58,239 nt of DNA from a virus. This document shows, in pieces, positions 38,980 to 46,999 of the stretch. The translations under genes were made by a program, and so were the position numbers. How positions within the stretch are numbered: position 1 is the first letter of the stretch; each line of letters opens with the position of its first letter. Below the pieces are notes generated by a model that searched no databases, was not told the origin of the DNA, and saw only the letters and a program-made list of their open reading frames with translations. The DNA is taken from positions 1 through 58,239 of IMG/VR virus record IMGVR_UViG_3300032562_000027, one strand, 5' to 3'.

Positions 38980-41900
38980 AGCCCACCAAAGCACAGGGTT
39001 AGAGCTGTAAAGTCCTGAGATAGCGAACCGTCACCCTTAACAATCTGATTAGCTGTTCCACCAGATGTCTTAAATGCTGTAGAGGTGATGGTGCTGGATG
39101 CTGTGATAGCTCCAGAGGTTGCAATCGTAAGCGCATCAGCTGTGTTGGTCTGGCCGTTTACAACGAAGTGTATAGCGTTGTTTGTCCAGGTACCAATGGT
39201 GAAATCACCATTGTTAGCCTCAAGGAAGTTAACCCCCTGTAAGGTAAACGAGTTAGCTGGATATCCAAGACCGTTAGAGGATGCGTAGGTACTGCTGTTA
39301 GTACCCATCTCCATATAAGAGCCGCTAGAAGCATATTGATCGTTAGCTGTAACAAACGCTGCATATGCAGTATTGGCACTGTTTGAGTTCTGAAGAATTA
39401 CGTTTGCGTACTGGGTATCAGCGCCTACGAAGGTAGCTAGCTGTCCAGTAGACGTCGTTGTATTGCCACCAACAGCAAGAGCTCCTGCGTTAGTAGTTGT
39501 ATTAGCTGTGTACTGAAGCGCTAGGGATGTACCTGTTGCAGCACCAATAACTGGAGTAGTAAGAGTTGGACTTGTAGATAGTACAGTTGTATATCCAGTA
39601 CCTGTAACAGCCTGTAGCGATAAAGTTCCAGAGGTGTACTGAAGGCCATTGCCAACAGTAACAATTCCTGAACCGCCCTGAGTACCTTGTAGACCCTGGG
39701 TACCTGTTGCTCCTTGTGAACCTGTTAGGCCTTGAGTTCCTGTGGCACCTTGAGCACCCACGGTTCCCTGAGCACCAGTTGTACCTTGAGAACCATTTGA
39801 GCCAACAAATCCAGCAGTTCCCTGAGAACCAGTAGTTCCCTGTGAACCGATAAGTCCTTGTAGACCAGTTAAGCCTTGAATACCTGTGAAGCCTTGGACA
39901 CCAATTGTTCCTTGAACTCCTTGAGTTCCCTGAAAACCTGTTGCACCCTGGGTTCCAATAGTTCCTTGAGATCCTGTAAGTCCTTGAGCTCCAGTAGTTC
40001 CTTGGATGCCATTAGTACCTTGGTTGCCCTGGATACCTTGGGTTCCTTGGACACCCTGAACTCCTTGAGTTCCTTGGTTTCCTTGAATACCAGTAGCTCC
40101 CTGGTTTCCTTGAACGCCTTGCGTTCCTTGAGCCCCAGTAGCGCCTTGAGAACCAGTGATTCCCTGAGCCCCAGTAAGTCCCTGAGAACCAGTTATTCCT
40201 TGGATACCTTGTGTGCCTTGGTTTCCTTGGATTCCTTGGATTCCTTGAGTACCTTGTGCACCTGTGACCCCAGTGGTGCCCTGTGTTCCCGTTGTTCCTT
40301 GAGAACCAACTGCTCCCTGAGAACCCGTGATGCCTTGTGTACCAGTAATGCCTTGAGCACCAGTGGCTCCTGTCGGTCCAGCCTGTGTATATGTAACCTG
40401 CATCGCATTGACTACAAGGCTAGGTGCAGATGGTCGGGTTGGTGATGTTCCAGCCGAAGTCGGTACCAACTGCATGTACTGATTGTTTGAGTACCAGTAG
40501 AACTGGATGTAATCTCCAGCAGCCAAAGTCAAAGTGTTTTCTACGTTTGCAGATACTTGCTCGTTGACTCCAGCAGTGGTGAATGTGTATGCAGCACCTG
40601 TTACTGGTGAGCCATTCTTGGTGTACCAAACTGTTACTTGGTAATTGCTTCCACCGCCGCTAGTAATGAACTGGCCAATAAAGTTAATAAGGTAAGTGCC
40701 AGCGTAAGTAAAGGTAAGTTGATTGCCAGACACAACAGATACGCCATTGCTTACGCCAGTGCTGTTGATAGCAACAACGTTAGCCGCTGAAGGGTAGCCT
40801 GCATTAGACTGAGTTGTGGTGTCAAAGAATGAACCATAGTAAGCAATTGTTCCACCAGCGCCAGTAGGGCCTGTAGGGCCTTGTAAACCTACACCAGAGG
40901 TCTTAGTCCAGTTGATTGCGTCTGTGCCAAGTTTAATAGATTCATCAGAATTTGAACCCACGTCGTACTGAATCCACGTAGTAATCGCGTTTACGGTTCC
41001 AGCAAGAACGGTAACGTAGTCACCAGGCTCAACATCTTCTGCTGACACTGAGTTGCTGTAATCTGATGAACGGGTAAGAACCCAGTACGCAGAACCAGAT
41101 CCAACAGTGGTAACTGTGTAGATACCATTTTGAATTGCGTTTGCTTGATCCTTAACGAGGATTCTTTGTCCTGAGGTAACAGTTACGCTGTCAACTACTA
41201 AAGCGCCAAATGTAGTGGCAGTAAGGTTAGCACCAATACCTGTTCCGCCGTTAAGGTCGGCAGTTCCGTTTGTATACGTTGGAGAGTTAGGAAGCACTGC
41301 GGAGGCAGTTGCTAGGTTTACAGATTGGTGAGCGTTAGCGGTACTTGTAGCACCCATAAGGCCTTGAATACCTTGAGTGCCCTGAACACCTTGCAGTCCT
41401 TGTAGGCCTTGTGTACCCTGTACACCTTGGATACCAGTAGTACCTGTAATTCCCTGTGCGCCTGTTGTGCCAGTAGTTCCTTGAGAACCTGTAATTCCCT
41501 GTGTGCCCTGTGTTCCTTGAGTGCCCTGAATTCCCTGGGTTCCTTGAACACCTTGAGTGCCCTGAACACCTTGAATACCTTGCGTTCCTTGAGTACCAGT
41601 TGCTCCTTGAATACCAACGGTTCCTTGGTTTCCCTGTAAGCCTTGAATACCTAGAAGACCTTGAACACCTTGAATTCCCTGGGTTCCCTGAGCTCCTGTT
41701 TGACCAGTAGTTCCCTGCGAACCTGTGATGCCTTGAATTCCTTGTAGACCTTGGTTTCCTTGGATACCTTGAGTACCTTGAGTACCTTGAGTACCTTGAG
41801 TACCTTGAGGCCCCTGAACTCCCTGGAGTCCTTGAATACCCTGAGTGCCTTGGGTGCCTTGGGTGCCTTGGGTGCCTTGGGTGCCTTGATCTCCTGTAGT

Positions 41901-42854
41901 GCCTTGAGCACCTGTTACTCCTTGGATACCCTGGATGCCTTGAGTACCCTGGGCCCCCTGAACTCCTTGAGTTCCTTGGGTTCCAGTTTGTCCTGTTGCA
42001 CCTTGTGTACCAGTTGCTCCTTGAGCTCCAGTGATGCCTTGAGTACCCTGGGTACCCTGCACACCTTGGGTTCCCTGAACTCCTTGTGTACCTTGCGCCC
42101 CTTGTGTACCTAGAACACCCTGGGTTCCTTGGGCACCAGTTAATCCTTGAAGGCCAACAAATCCTTGAATACCTAAAAGACCTTGAACTCCCTGAACACC
42201 CTGGGTTCCTTGAATGCCTTGGGTGCCTTGTAGACCCTGAGGTCCTTGAACACCTTGAACTCCTTGAGTTCCTTGCGTACCATTTGTTCCTTGTGGTCCT
42301 TGGATAATTCCAACGTTAACCCACTGTGTACCTTCCCATACCCAAAGGTTAGGGTCAATGATATAGCCGTCTCCGTTATTACCTGTTGGATGTGCGGCTA
42401 CTAAAGCTGCGTAAGTATTATATGAACCAAGAATTGTTACAGAGGTACCTGCAGTACCTTGAACCGAAATTCCTTGGATGCCCTGAGTACCTTGGACCCC
42501 TTGAAGTCCCTGCAAGCCTTGAGTACCTTGAACGCCTTGTGTTCCCTGAGCACCCTGAATACCAGTAGTTCCCTGGTTTCCTTGAATACCCTGAGTGCCT
42601 TGCACGCCCTGTGTGCCTTGAGCACCTTCTGGACCAATATCGCCTTGAGAACCTGTGTAACCCATGGTTCCTTGAACGCCTTGAACGCCTTGAATACCTG
42701 AAGAGTAAGAAAGAGATGTCCAAGAAGTAGAGCCGTTACCGACTTTAAACTTGCCTGTGTCTGTCTCTAAGCCAAGTTCACCGCTAGCTAGAGTTGGGTT
42801 TGCAGACGTCCAGTTGGCAGCTGTGTCGCGGCGAAGTTGAATTTGAATAGCCAT
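38976..42854 (-). CDS. Long collagen-like tail fibre protein
   Basis: A 1292-residue fibre. Residues 1-50 form the usual phage fibre N-terminus (IQLRRDTAANWTSANPTLAS). Collagen-like Gly-X-Y tracts lie at about 53-130, 184-501 and 825-1062, some 210 triplets in all. Most triplets are GTQ, GIQ, GVQ, GAQ or GLQ with little proline. Between them lie a domain with QRILVKDQANAIQNGIYTV (about 530-650) and a C1q/TNF-like β-sandwich (about 670-822). The C-terminal 230 residues are β-rich and end without a classic chaperone. It would trimerise as a receptor-binding fibre. Its last codon overlaps the FkbM stop. Confidence 0.9.
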   Translation of the reverse strand: MAIQIQLRRDTAANWTSANPTLASGELGLETDTGKFKVGNGSTSWTSLSYSSGIQGVQGVQGTMGYTGSQGDIGPEGAQGTQGVQGTQGIQGNQGTTGIQGAQGTQGVQGTQGLQGLQGVQGTQGIQGISVQGTAGTSVTILGSYNTYAALVAAHPTGNNGDGYIIDPNLWVWEGTQWVNVGIIQGPQGTNGTQGTQGVQGVQGPQGLQGTQGIQGTQGVQGVQGLLGIQGFVGLQGLTGAQGTQGVLGTQGAQGTQGVQGTQGVQGTQGTQGITGAQGATGTQGATGQTGTQGTQGVQGAQGTQGIQGIQGVTGAQGTTGDQGTQGTQGTQGTQGTQGIQGLQGVQGPQGTQGTQGTQGTQGIQGNQGLQGIQGITGSQGTTGQTGAQGTQGIQGVQGLLGIQGLQGNQGTVGIQGATGTQGTQGIQGVQGTQGVQGTQGIQGTQGTQGTQGITGSQGTTGTTGAQGITGTTGIQGVQGTQGLQGLQGVQGTQGIQGLMGATSTANAHQSVNLATASAVLPNSPTYTNGTADLNGGTGIGANLTATTFGALVVDSVTVTSGQRILVKDQANAIQNGIYTVTTVGSGSAYWVLTRSSDYSNSVSAEDVEPGDYVTVLAGTVNAITTWIQYDVGSNSDESIKLGTDAINWTKTSGVGLQGPTGPTGAGGTIAYYGSFFDTTTQSNAGYPSAANVVAINSTGVSNGVSVVSGNQLTFTYAGTYLINFIGQFITSGGGSNYQVTVWYTKNGSPVTGAAYTFTTAGVNEQVSANVENTLTLAAGDYIQFYWYSNNQYMQLVPTSAGTSPTRPSAPSLVVNAMQVTYTQAGPTGATGAQGITGTQGITGSQGAVGSQGTTGTQGTTGVTGAQGTQGIQGIQGNQGTQGIQGITGSQGLTGAQGITGSQGATGAQGTQGVQGNQGATGIQGNQGTQGVQGVQGTQGIQGNQGTNGIQGTTGAQGLTGSQGTIGTQGATGFQGTQGVQGTIGVQGFTGIQGLTGLQGLIGSQGTTGSQGTAGFVGSNGSQGTTGAQGTVGAQGATGTQGLTGSQGATGTQGLQGTQGGSGIVTVGNGLQYTSGTLSLQAVTGTGYTTVLSTSPTLTTPVIGAATGTSLALQYTANTTTNAGALAVGGNTTTSTGQLATFVGADTQYANVILQNSNSANTAYAAFVTANDQYASSGSYMEMGTNSSTYASSNGLGYPANSFTLQGVNFLEANNGDFTIGTWTNNAIHFVVNGQTNTADALTIATSGAITASSTITSTAFKTSGGTANQIVKGDGSLSQDFTALTLCFGGL
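41771..41809 (-). repeat. Identical 9-bp tandem repeats in fibre gene
   Basis: GAGTACCTT repeats four times with a partial fifth, encoding repeated Gly-Thr-Gln. Slippage would change the fibre in whole triplets without a frameshift. Confidence 0.85.
41845..41889 (-). repeat. Identical 9-bp tandem repeats in fibre gene
   Basis: GTGCCTTGG repeats four times followed by a one-mismatch fifth copy, again encoding Gly-Thr-Gln. Third positions are the same in every copy, so the array has recently expanded or been homogenised. Confidence 0.85.
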
Positions 42855-42869
42855 TAGGTTATTTTATCC

Positions 42870-43100
42870 TCATCCTGTCGCTGTGCCAGCATTAATGGAA
42901 GTAATGCCGCCGTAGTTAGAAGTAGCACTTCCCCCATCAAGATCAGCCAAAGTAGTGCTTGATTGTGCAGTCCAGTTAGTTCCATCAAATGTCTTAATAG
43001 CATTTAATGTCGTGCTGTAGTAAGCGTCCCCAGCTTCATGACCAACAGGGTCACTAGCTAACGCTAGCAACCCTATAGGTACAACAAACTTACGGGACAT
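42870..43100 (-). CDS. Short fibre-associated protein
   Basis: A 76-residue protein starting MSRKFVVPIGLLALASDP with a GDAYYSTTLNAIKTFDGTNW segment, the same fold as the fibre-attachment N-terminus of the 420-residue protein upstream (MARKFLTPINLSQL ... IYFDTTLGYLRTWNGTAW). It looks like a truncated copy of that attachment domain with a short Gly/Ser-rich end. It may cap or spread fibres. Confidence 0.75.
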   Translation of the reverse strand: MSRKFVVPIGLLALASDPVGHEAGDAYYSTTLNAIKTFDGTNWTAQSSTTLADLDGGSATSNYGGITSINAGTATG

Positions 43101-43114
43101 TAAGCGCTCCTAGA

Positions 43115-44377
43115 TTAAGCGTGTACTACTACGCGATAAGCGTTTGAAGATGGTGCAACAGCAAACCCAATTGTTACGGTGTTAGATGTTGAGTAAGCCA
43201 CATCAGTAACAACTTCGGCATTTGTTGATGCGTCGTAAACGATTGCAATCGCGCTCTGTGTGCCTAGGTTGTGGGTAACTGTGTAGCTAGTGCTTGAACC
43301 ATCACCGATAAGAGTTGTGTATTTTTCAACAACCTTGCTGGTGTCTACTACAAGTTGTGAGCCAGAAACTGTAAGGCCAGAACCGTAGTTAGCTGAGATT
43401 GCGCCACCAGAGATGGTGATTCCGTTACCAGCTGTGTACTCTCCAGCAGCAGAGAACTGTGTCCAGGTAGAAGCTCCACCTGAGTAAGCGGTGATAACCC
43501 AACCTTGTGCGGCGTTGGTACCTTCTTCTACGAATACGAACGAGCCTTCTTTAAGGTTCGTGTCTTCTGCGTTAGTAGACGCAACAAGTAAGCTAGATGT
43601 AGAGTTATAGATATAGATACCGTTTTGAGTAGCGGTAGTCTGGTTCTTAACCAACACGCGGTCGTTGTTAGCAAGGGTTACGCCGTTAAGAGTTGTAAGA
43701 GTAGAGGCTAAGTTAAGGTTAGTGTTGGTATCTGTGCGAACAGACTCAAGTACTGAAAGTCCCTCTGCTGTTGCATCAACATACGCCTTAGTAGCTATAA
43801 CGGAGGTGTTGACAGAAAGAACACCAGAGCCGTTAATATTAAGGCTGCTATCAGTTGAAAGGATTCCAGCGTTAGTTCCCTGGATACCTTGTAGGCCTTG
43901 AACACCCTGTGTACCTTGAGTACCCTGGGTTCCTTGTACGCCTTGAATACCTTGAGTACCTTGCGCTCCAGTAATTCCCTGGATGCCTTGAGTTCCTTGT
44001 GAACCTGTGATTCCTTGGATGCCCTGGGTACCTTGTGTACCTTGAGAACCAGTTAGGCCTTGGATGCCTTGCGTGCCTTGGGTACCTTGTGTTCCCTGAG
44101 TGCCTTGGGTACCTTGAACTCCTTGGATACCTTGCGTACCCTGAATACCTTGTGTGCCCTGCACACCTTGGATGCCCTGTGTTCCTTGAGCACCGTTAGC
44201 ACCAATGCTGGCGTTAAGCCATGCTGTGCCATTCCATGTTCTGAGGTAACCAAGTGTTGTATCAAAATAGATTTGACCTGTTACTGGGCTTGATGGAGCA
44301 GTTGCCAGGTTTTGAATAGCGGCATTCTGCAGCTCTAGTTGAGAGAGGTTGATAGGTGTTAAAAACTTACGTGCCAT
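43115..44377 (-). CDS. Second collagen-like fibre protein
   Basis: A 420-residue protein. Residues 1-58 form an attachment domain with YFDTTLGYLRTWNGTAW; residues 59-168 form about 36 Gly-X-Y triplets; the rest contains the same GVTLANNDRVLVKNQTTATQ domain as the long fibre (where it reads SGQRILVKDQANAIQ). A C-terminal β-rich domain has TVTHNLGTQSAIAIVYDA. The shared domains suggest the two fibres arose by duplication and form one fibre complex. Confidence 0.88.
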   Translation of the reverse strand: MARKFLTPINLSQLELQNAAIQNLATAPSSPVTGQIYFDTTLGYLRTWNGTAWLNASIGANGAQGTQGIQGVQGTQGIQGTQGIQGVQGTQGTQGTQGTQGTQGIQGLTGSQGTQGTQGIQGITGSQGTQGIQGITGAQGTQGIQGVQGTQGTQGTQGVQGLQGIQGTNAGILSTDSSLNINGSGVLSVNTSVIATKAYVDATAEGLSVLESVRTDTNTNLNLASTLTTLNGVTLANNDRVLVKNQTTATQNGIYIYNSTSSLLVASTNAEDTNLKEGSFVFVEEGTNAAQGWVITAYSGGASTWTQFSAAGEYTAGNGITISGGAISANYGSGLTVSGSQLVVDTSKVVEKYTTLIGDGSSTSYTVTHNLGTQSAIAIVYDASTNAEVVTDVAYSTSNTVTIGFAVAPSSNAYRVVVHA

Positions 44378-44389
44378 GGAACTATCTCC

Positions 44390-44812
44390 TTAAGATAGGT
44401 ACGCGTATCCGCTAAAAGCTGCTGAGAATGTGACCGTAAGTGAGTTCGAATTGGTGTACGATATTTCGCCTTCAACAATGGTACCAGCGGAATCTTGAAC
44501 TGTAAGGTTAGGGTTATAGCCCAAATTATGATTAATAGTCCAAGTAGCCGAAGGGGTAGCCTGGGTATAGGTATAAGAGATGTTATGAAGACTGGTTCCA
44601 GTAGCTCCCTGTACACCAGAAGAGCCCTGAAGGCCCTGCGTACCTTGTATACCTCTAGCCCCACCTTGCCCAGGCAGGACCTGAAGGGTGGTTTGAGACT
44701 GGGTGTACTGGGTAGGTGTTGAGACCTGGATAACGATAGGCGCAGAAGGGGTTACAGTAATGGCTCCACAGTTACACGGCCAACTACCACATCTATTACA
44801 ACTAGTAGTCAA
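44390..44812 (-). CDS. Small fibre protein with Cys-rich start and collagen-like stretch
   Basis: A 140-residue protein: an unusual Cys-rich start (CNRCGSWPCNC), a short Gly-X-Y run (about residues 50-72) and a C-terminal β domain (TWTINHNLGYNPNLTVQDSA) similar to the end of the 420-residue fibre. It overlaps the upstream gene by 11 bases. It may anchor fibres through disulfide or metal-bound cysteines, which is a guess. Confidence 0.78.
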   Translation of the reverse strand: MTTSCNRCGSWPCNCGAITVTPSAPIVIQVSTPTQYTQSQTTLQVLPGQGGARGIQGTQGLQGSSGVQGATGTSLHNISYTYTQATPSATWTINHNLGYNPNLTVQDSAGTIVEGEISYTNSNSLTVTFSAAFSGYAYLS

Positions 44813-45869
44813 GGGTTACCGCCTCAGTGGTAAACACCTGCCCCTTAATGTAAGTCTGAGCCCAGTTAGAGTCTGATGATGAGGTAGCTCTTAGATCCCA
44901 AAAAGCACGTGGAGGAAGGTACTCAGTATCGCTAACCTCAAGGTTAAGCTGTAGTGTGCTTAAGCTTGTAGAGGTTGATACGACTGTAACTTCAAACGTT
45001 GCATAGAGTGATGGAGAGTTTGGGTAGGTGCGAATCTGCGCCTCAAAGTCCATGCCCGTAATATCAAATGGAAAATCAAATGTAGATTGGTAGCTGTTTC
45101 CTTGGTAAAGGACAATATCGTAAGTCTGAGCATATGAAGGGAATGGGTTGCGGCCAGTAAGGTTGTTCTGGATCCAGACGCGCTCTGGCATACGAGAGTC
45201 GTCGATCTCTTGACCAACATAGATAGGAACATATTTGTTGGTAGTGCGGGAAGTACGGATGAGGGTACCCATCTCGATCTTCCAGAGACCAATGTTGAGC
45301 TGTGAGCAGAGGAGTCGGTACTGGTTCCAACGCTCAGAGATAATCTCTGTAAGCTGACGGTAACGCTCAGAACGTGGAATCATTACGCCGTCTGGGGCCG
45401 TGATGTTGATATCAAAAGCTGCGTCTGTAGCGAGAGCCCATAGCCCTTCGATAGAGGCGAGGATAGCTACTGGGTATTCCTCAACTGCAGAGATAGTAGC
45501 AAGAGTAACTTGGCTGCCGTAGGAATCTACGCGGTTATATGTGTGCTGGTTCACAGCATCGTTGATGAACTCCGTGAGCTCTGAATCTAGGAAGTAGCGA
45601 TCTACATTGCCTTGAATGACAATAGCCGCGTTATTAGCTGGAGCTGTAGCAAAGGTGACAATACCTGTGCTCTGCTCAACAGTGTAGCCAGTAGGGTACG
45701 CAATGCTGCTTCCAGCTACCTTGACCGATAAGTTTTCAACTTCCATTGGCTTAATGCCAGTTGCAAAGACTTTAGTGGAGCCGTCGCCTGTTGCGTTAAA
45801 GGTAAACGCCTTTTGCTGATCGCCAAGCTCTAGACGGACTCGAGAGAGTAGATCAGAGATCGTAGCCAC
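44802..45869 (-). CDS. Head-tail connector or fibre-adaptor protein
   Basis: A 355-residue protein starting at GTG 45869 with GGGAG five bases upstream. The first ~180 residues are helical with LDSELTEFINDAVNQHTYN, as in phage head-tail adaptors; a C-terminal β-sandwich follows (about 240-355: YQSTFDFPFDITGMDFEA) resembling a baseplate or fibre domain. It may join the neck to whiskers or fibres. No specific family is recognised. Confidence 0.7.
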   Translation of the reverse strand: MATISDLLSRVRLELGDQQKAFTFNATGDGSTKVFATGIKPMEVENLSVKVAGSSIAYPTGYTVEQSTGIVTFATAPANNAAIVIQGNVDRYFLDSELTEFINDAVNQHTYNRVDSYGSQVTLATISAVEEYPVAILASIEGLWALATDAAFDINITAPDGVMIPRSERYRQLTEIISERWNQYRLLCSQLNIGLWKIEMGTLIRTSRTTNKYVPIYVGQEIDDSRMPERVWIQNNLTGRNPFPSYAQTYDIVLYQGNSYQSTFDFPFDITGMDFEAQIRTYPNSPSLYATFEVTVVSTSTSLSTLQLNLEVSDTEYLPPRAFWDLRATSSSDSNWAQTYIKGQVFTTEAVTLDY

Positions 45870-45937
45870 ATAAACTCCCTACATAAAGACGCCTGTACTA
45901 TGATGGCGTGTATTAGCCTAAAAATCTGCACAAACGA

Positions 45938-45964
45938 AAAAGCGGACCCGACGAGAGTCCGCTC
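45938..45964 (-). terminator. Rho-independent terminator
   Basis: AGCGGAC and GTCCGCT form a 7-bp stem with a 9-base loop, followed on the minus strand by five Ts. It lies after the 45982-46350 gene and ends the capsid-side unit before the fibre unit. Confidence 0.85.
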
Positions 45965-45981
45965 AGTCGTAAAGTTACGCC

Positions 45982-46350
45982 TTAGATGACGCCAGCCAGG
46001 TAGCCTTTTTCCTTAAGGTGAGTAGCAACGTGACGAGTAACCTTGTACTTCTGTCCTGCCTTGAAGTTATAGGTGTTGCCCTTACCAAGGGTCATATTCT
46101 CAATGTTGTCAGTTGTGCGGATCTCAACCATGTCGCCTTCATCGTTTCCTACTGTGGTTACAGCATCAACAATGACTGTCTGACGGTTAGGGGTTGTTGC
46201 ATCAATTACTTCATCAAGCTGTGCACTTGCCTTAGCTGTAGCTAGGGACATCTCACCAGCGCGTTGCGCTTGGTCTTCGGCGAACTGTTCAGCGAGAGCT
46301 TCTCGCGCACGACCAGTAACGTCGGTTGGTTTTGCTTTCTGTGTTGCCAT
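45982..46350 (-). CDS. Hypothetical structural protein
   Basis: A 122-residue protein with an N-terminal Ala/Gln-rich helix (AREALAEQFAEDQAQRAG) and a C-terminal β domain (MVEIRTTDNIENMTLGKGNT then GQKYKVTRHVATHLKEK). The C-terminal pattern recurs in small head-associated phage proteins. It lies one gene past the major capsid protein. Possibly a capsid stabiliser; not certain. Confidence 0.7.
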   Translation of the reverse strand: MATQKAKPTDVTGRAREALAEQFAEDQAQRAGEMSLATAKASAQLDEVIDATTPNRQTVIVDAVTTVGNDEGDMVEIRTTDNIENMTLGKGNTYNFKAGQKYKVTRHVATHLKEKGYLAGVI

Positions 46351-46376
46351 GATAATTCTCCAATGTATTGTCTCGG

Positions 46377-46940
46377 TTAAAAAGTCAGAGTTCCTGACCG
46401 TAAGTACTTTATCGCGGCCTTTAAGGTCTCGATGTCGTCCTTGGCACAGCCAAGAACTTGGTTACAGCCTCTGCATAGGAGTCCTCTTATACATTTGCCA
46501 CATGACCTCATTTGCTCATTACAGCAGGTGTGGTCGTGGTCTATATGGGGAGAGGAGACCTCATCCCAGAACTTTCCTTTGCATATGGCACATCTAGAAT
46601 CTTGTGATGCTACTAGTGCTTCGAAGTCTGGTTTGGTTATTCCATAACGTTTAACGTTCTGGGTAATCATGTTTACTCTGGCACACTCACGGCAACATCT
46701 TCTAGTTCTACCGTTAGGCTTTACATATGTAATTGTGTTCTCTTCATCATAGGGGTGACCTTTAGGGCACTCAGTCTTAGAGGCGTTATTAACGCCACGT
46801 CCAACCCTTAAGTTATCCTTTCTGCGCTCTCTCATTCGCTCTAAGCGACAAGTTCTGCAGTGGGTATAACCGTTCTTATCTATGTAAGAGTTTTCTTCTG
46901 TATATTTATGTCCTTGCGGACATCCTTCTTTTACTGCCAT
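46377..46940 (-). CDS. Endonuclease VII-like HNH protein with duplicated zinc module
   Basis: A 187-residue protein. The C-terminal half carries an HNH/endonuclease VII core: CAIC (117-120), HIDHDH (132-137) and IRGLLCRGCNQVLG with Cys 156 and 159. The N-terminal half has two copies of a zinc-like module: CPQGHKYTEENSY (7-19) and CPKGHPYDEENTI (58-70), each ending in CxxC. Endonuclease VII cleaves branched DNA; free-standing HNH genes of this type are often mobile. It lies between capsid and 122-residue genes, where insertions are common. Its AGGAGG ribosome site is in the arm of a hairpin (46952-46980). Confidence 0.85.
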   Translation of the reverse strand: MAVKEGCPQGHKYTEENSYIDKNGYTHCRTCRLERMRERRKDNLRVGRGVNNASKTECPKGHPYDEENTITYVKPNGRTRRCCRECARVNMITQNVKRYGITKPDFEALVASQDSRCAICKGKFWDEVSSPHIDHDHTCCNEQMRSCGKCIRGLLCRGCNQVLGCAKDDIETLKAAIKYLRSGTLTF

Positions 46941-46950
46941 GTGTAAAAGA

Positions 46951-46980
46951 CCTCCTAGCAGGCTAGTTGCCTACTAGGAG
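46951..46980 (-). promoter_or_regulatory. Hairpin that terminates capsid transcript and hides endonuclease SD
   Basis: On the minus strand CTCCTAG-T-AGGC pairs with GCCT-G-CTAGGAG (12 bp counting one G-U) around a 5-base loop. The 3' arm contains AGGAGG, the ribosome site for the endonuclease ATG at 46940, and four Ts follow. It can therefore act both as the terminator of the capsid gene and as an SD-sequestering switch. Confidence 0.75.
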
Positions 46981-46999
46981 AATCTTATCACTGTTTAGG

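Noticed and set aside
41760-41890. Short regular repeats resembling a CRISPR array
   Set aside because: There are no spacers; the repeats are 9-bp codon repeats for Gly-Thr-Gln in the fibre.
39876-42701. Many long plus-strand and alternate-frame ORFs inside the fibre genes, some beyond 100 codons
   Set aside because: They are shadows of the Gly-X-Y repeat; regular codon bias keeps other frames open. They have no ribosome sites and low-complexity products.
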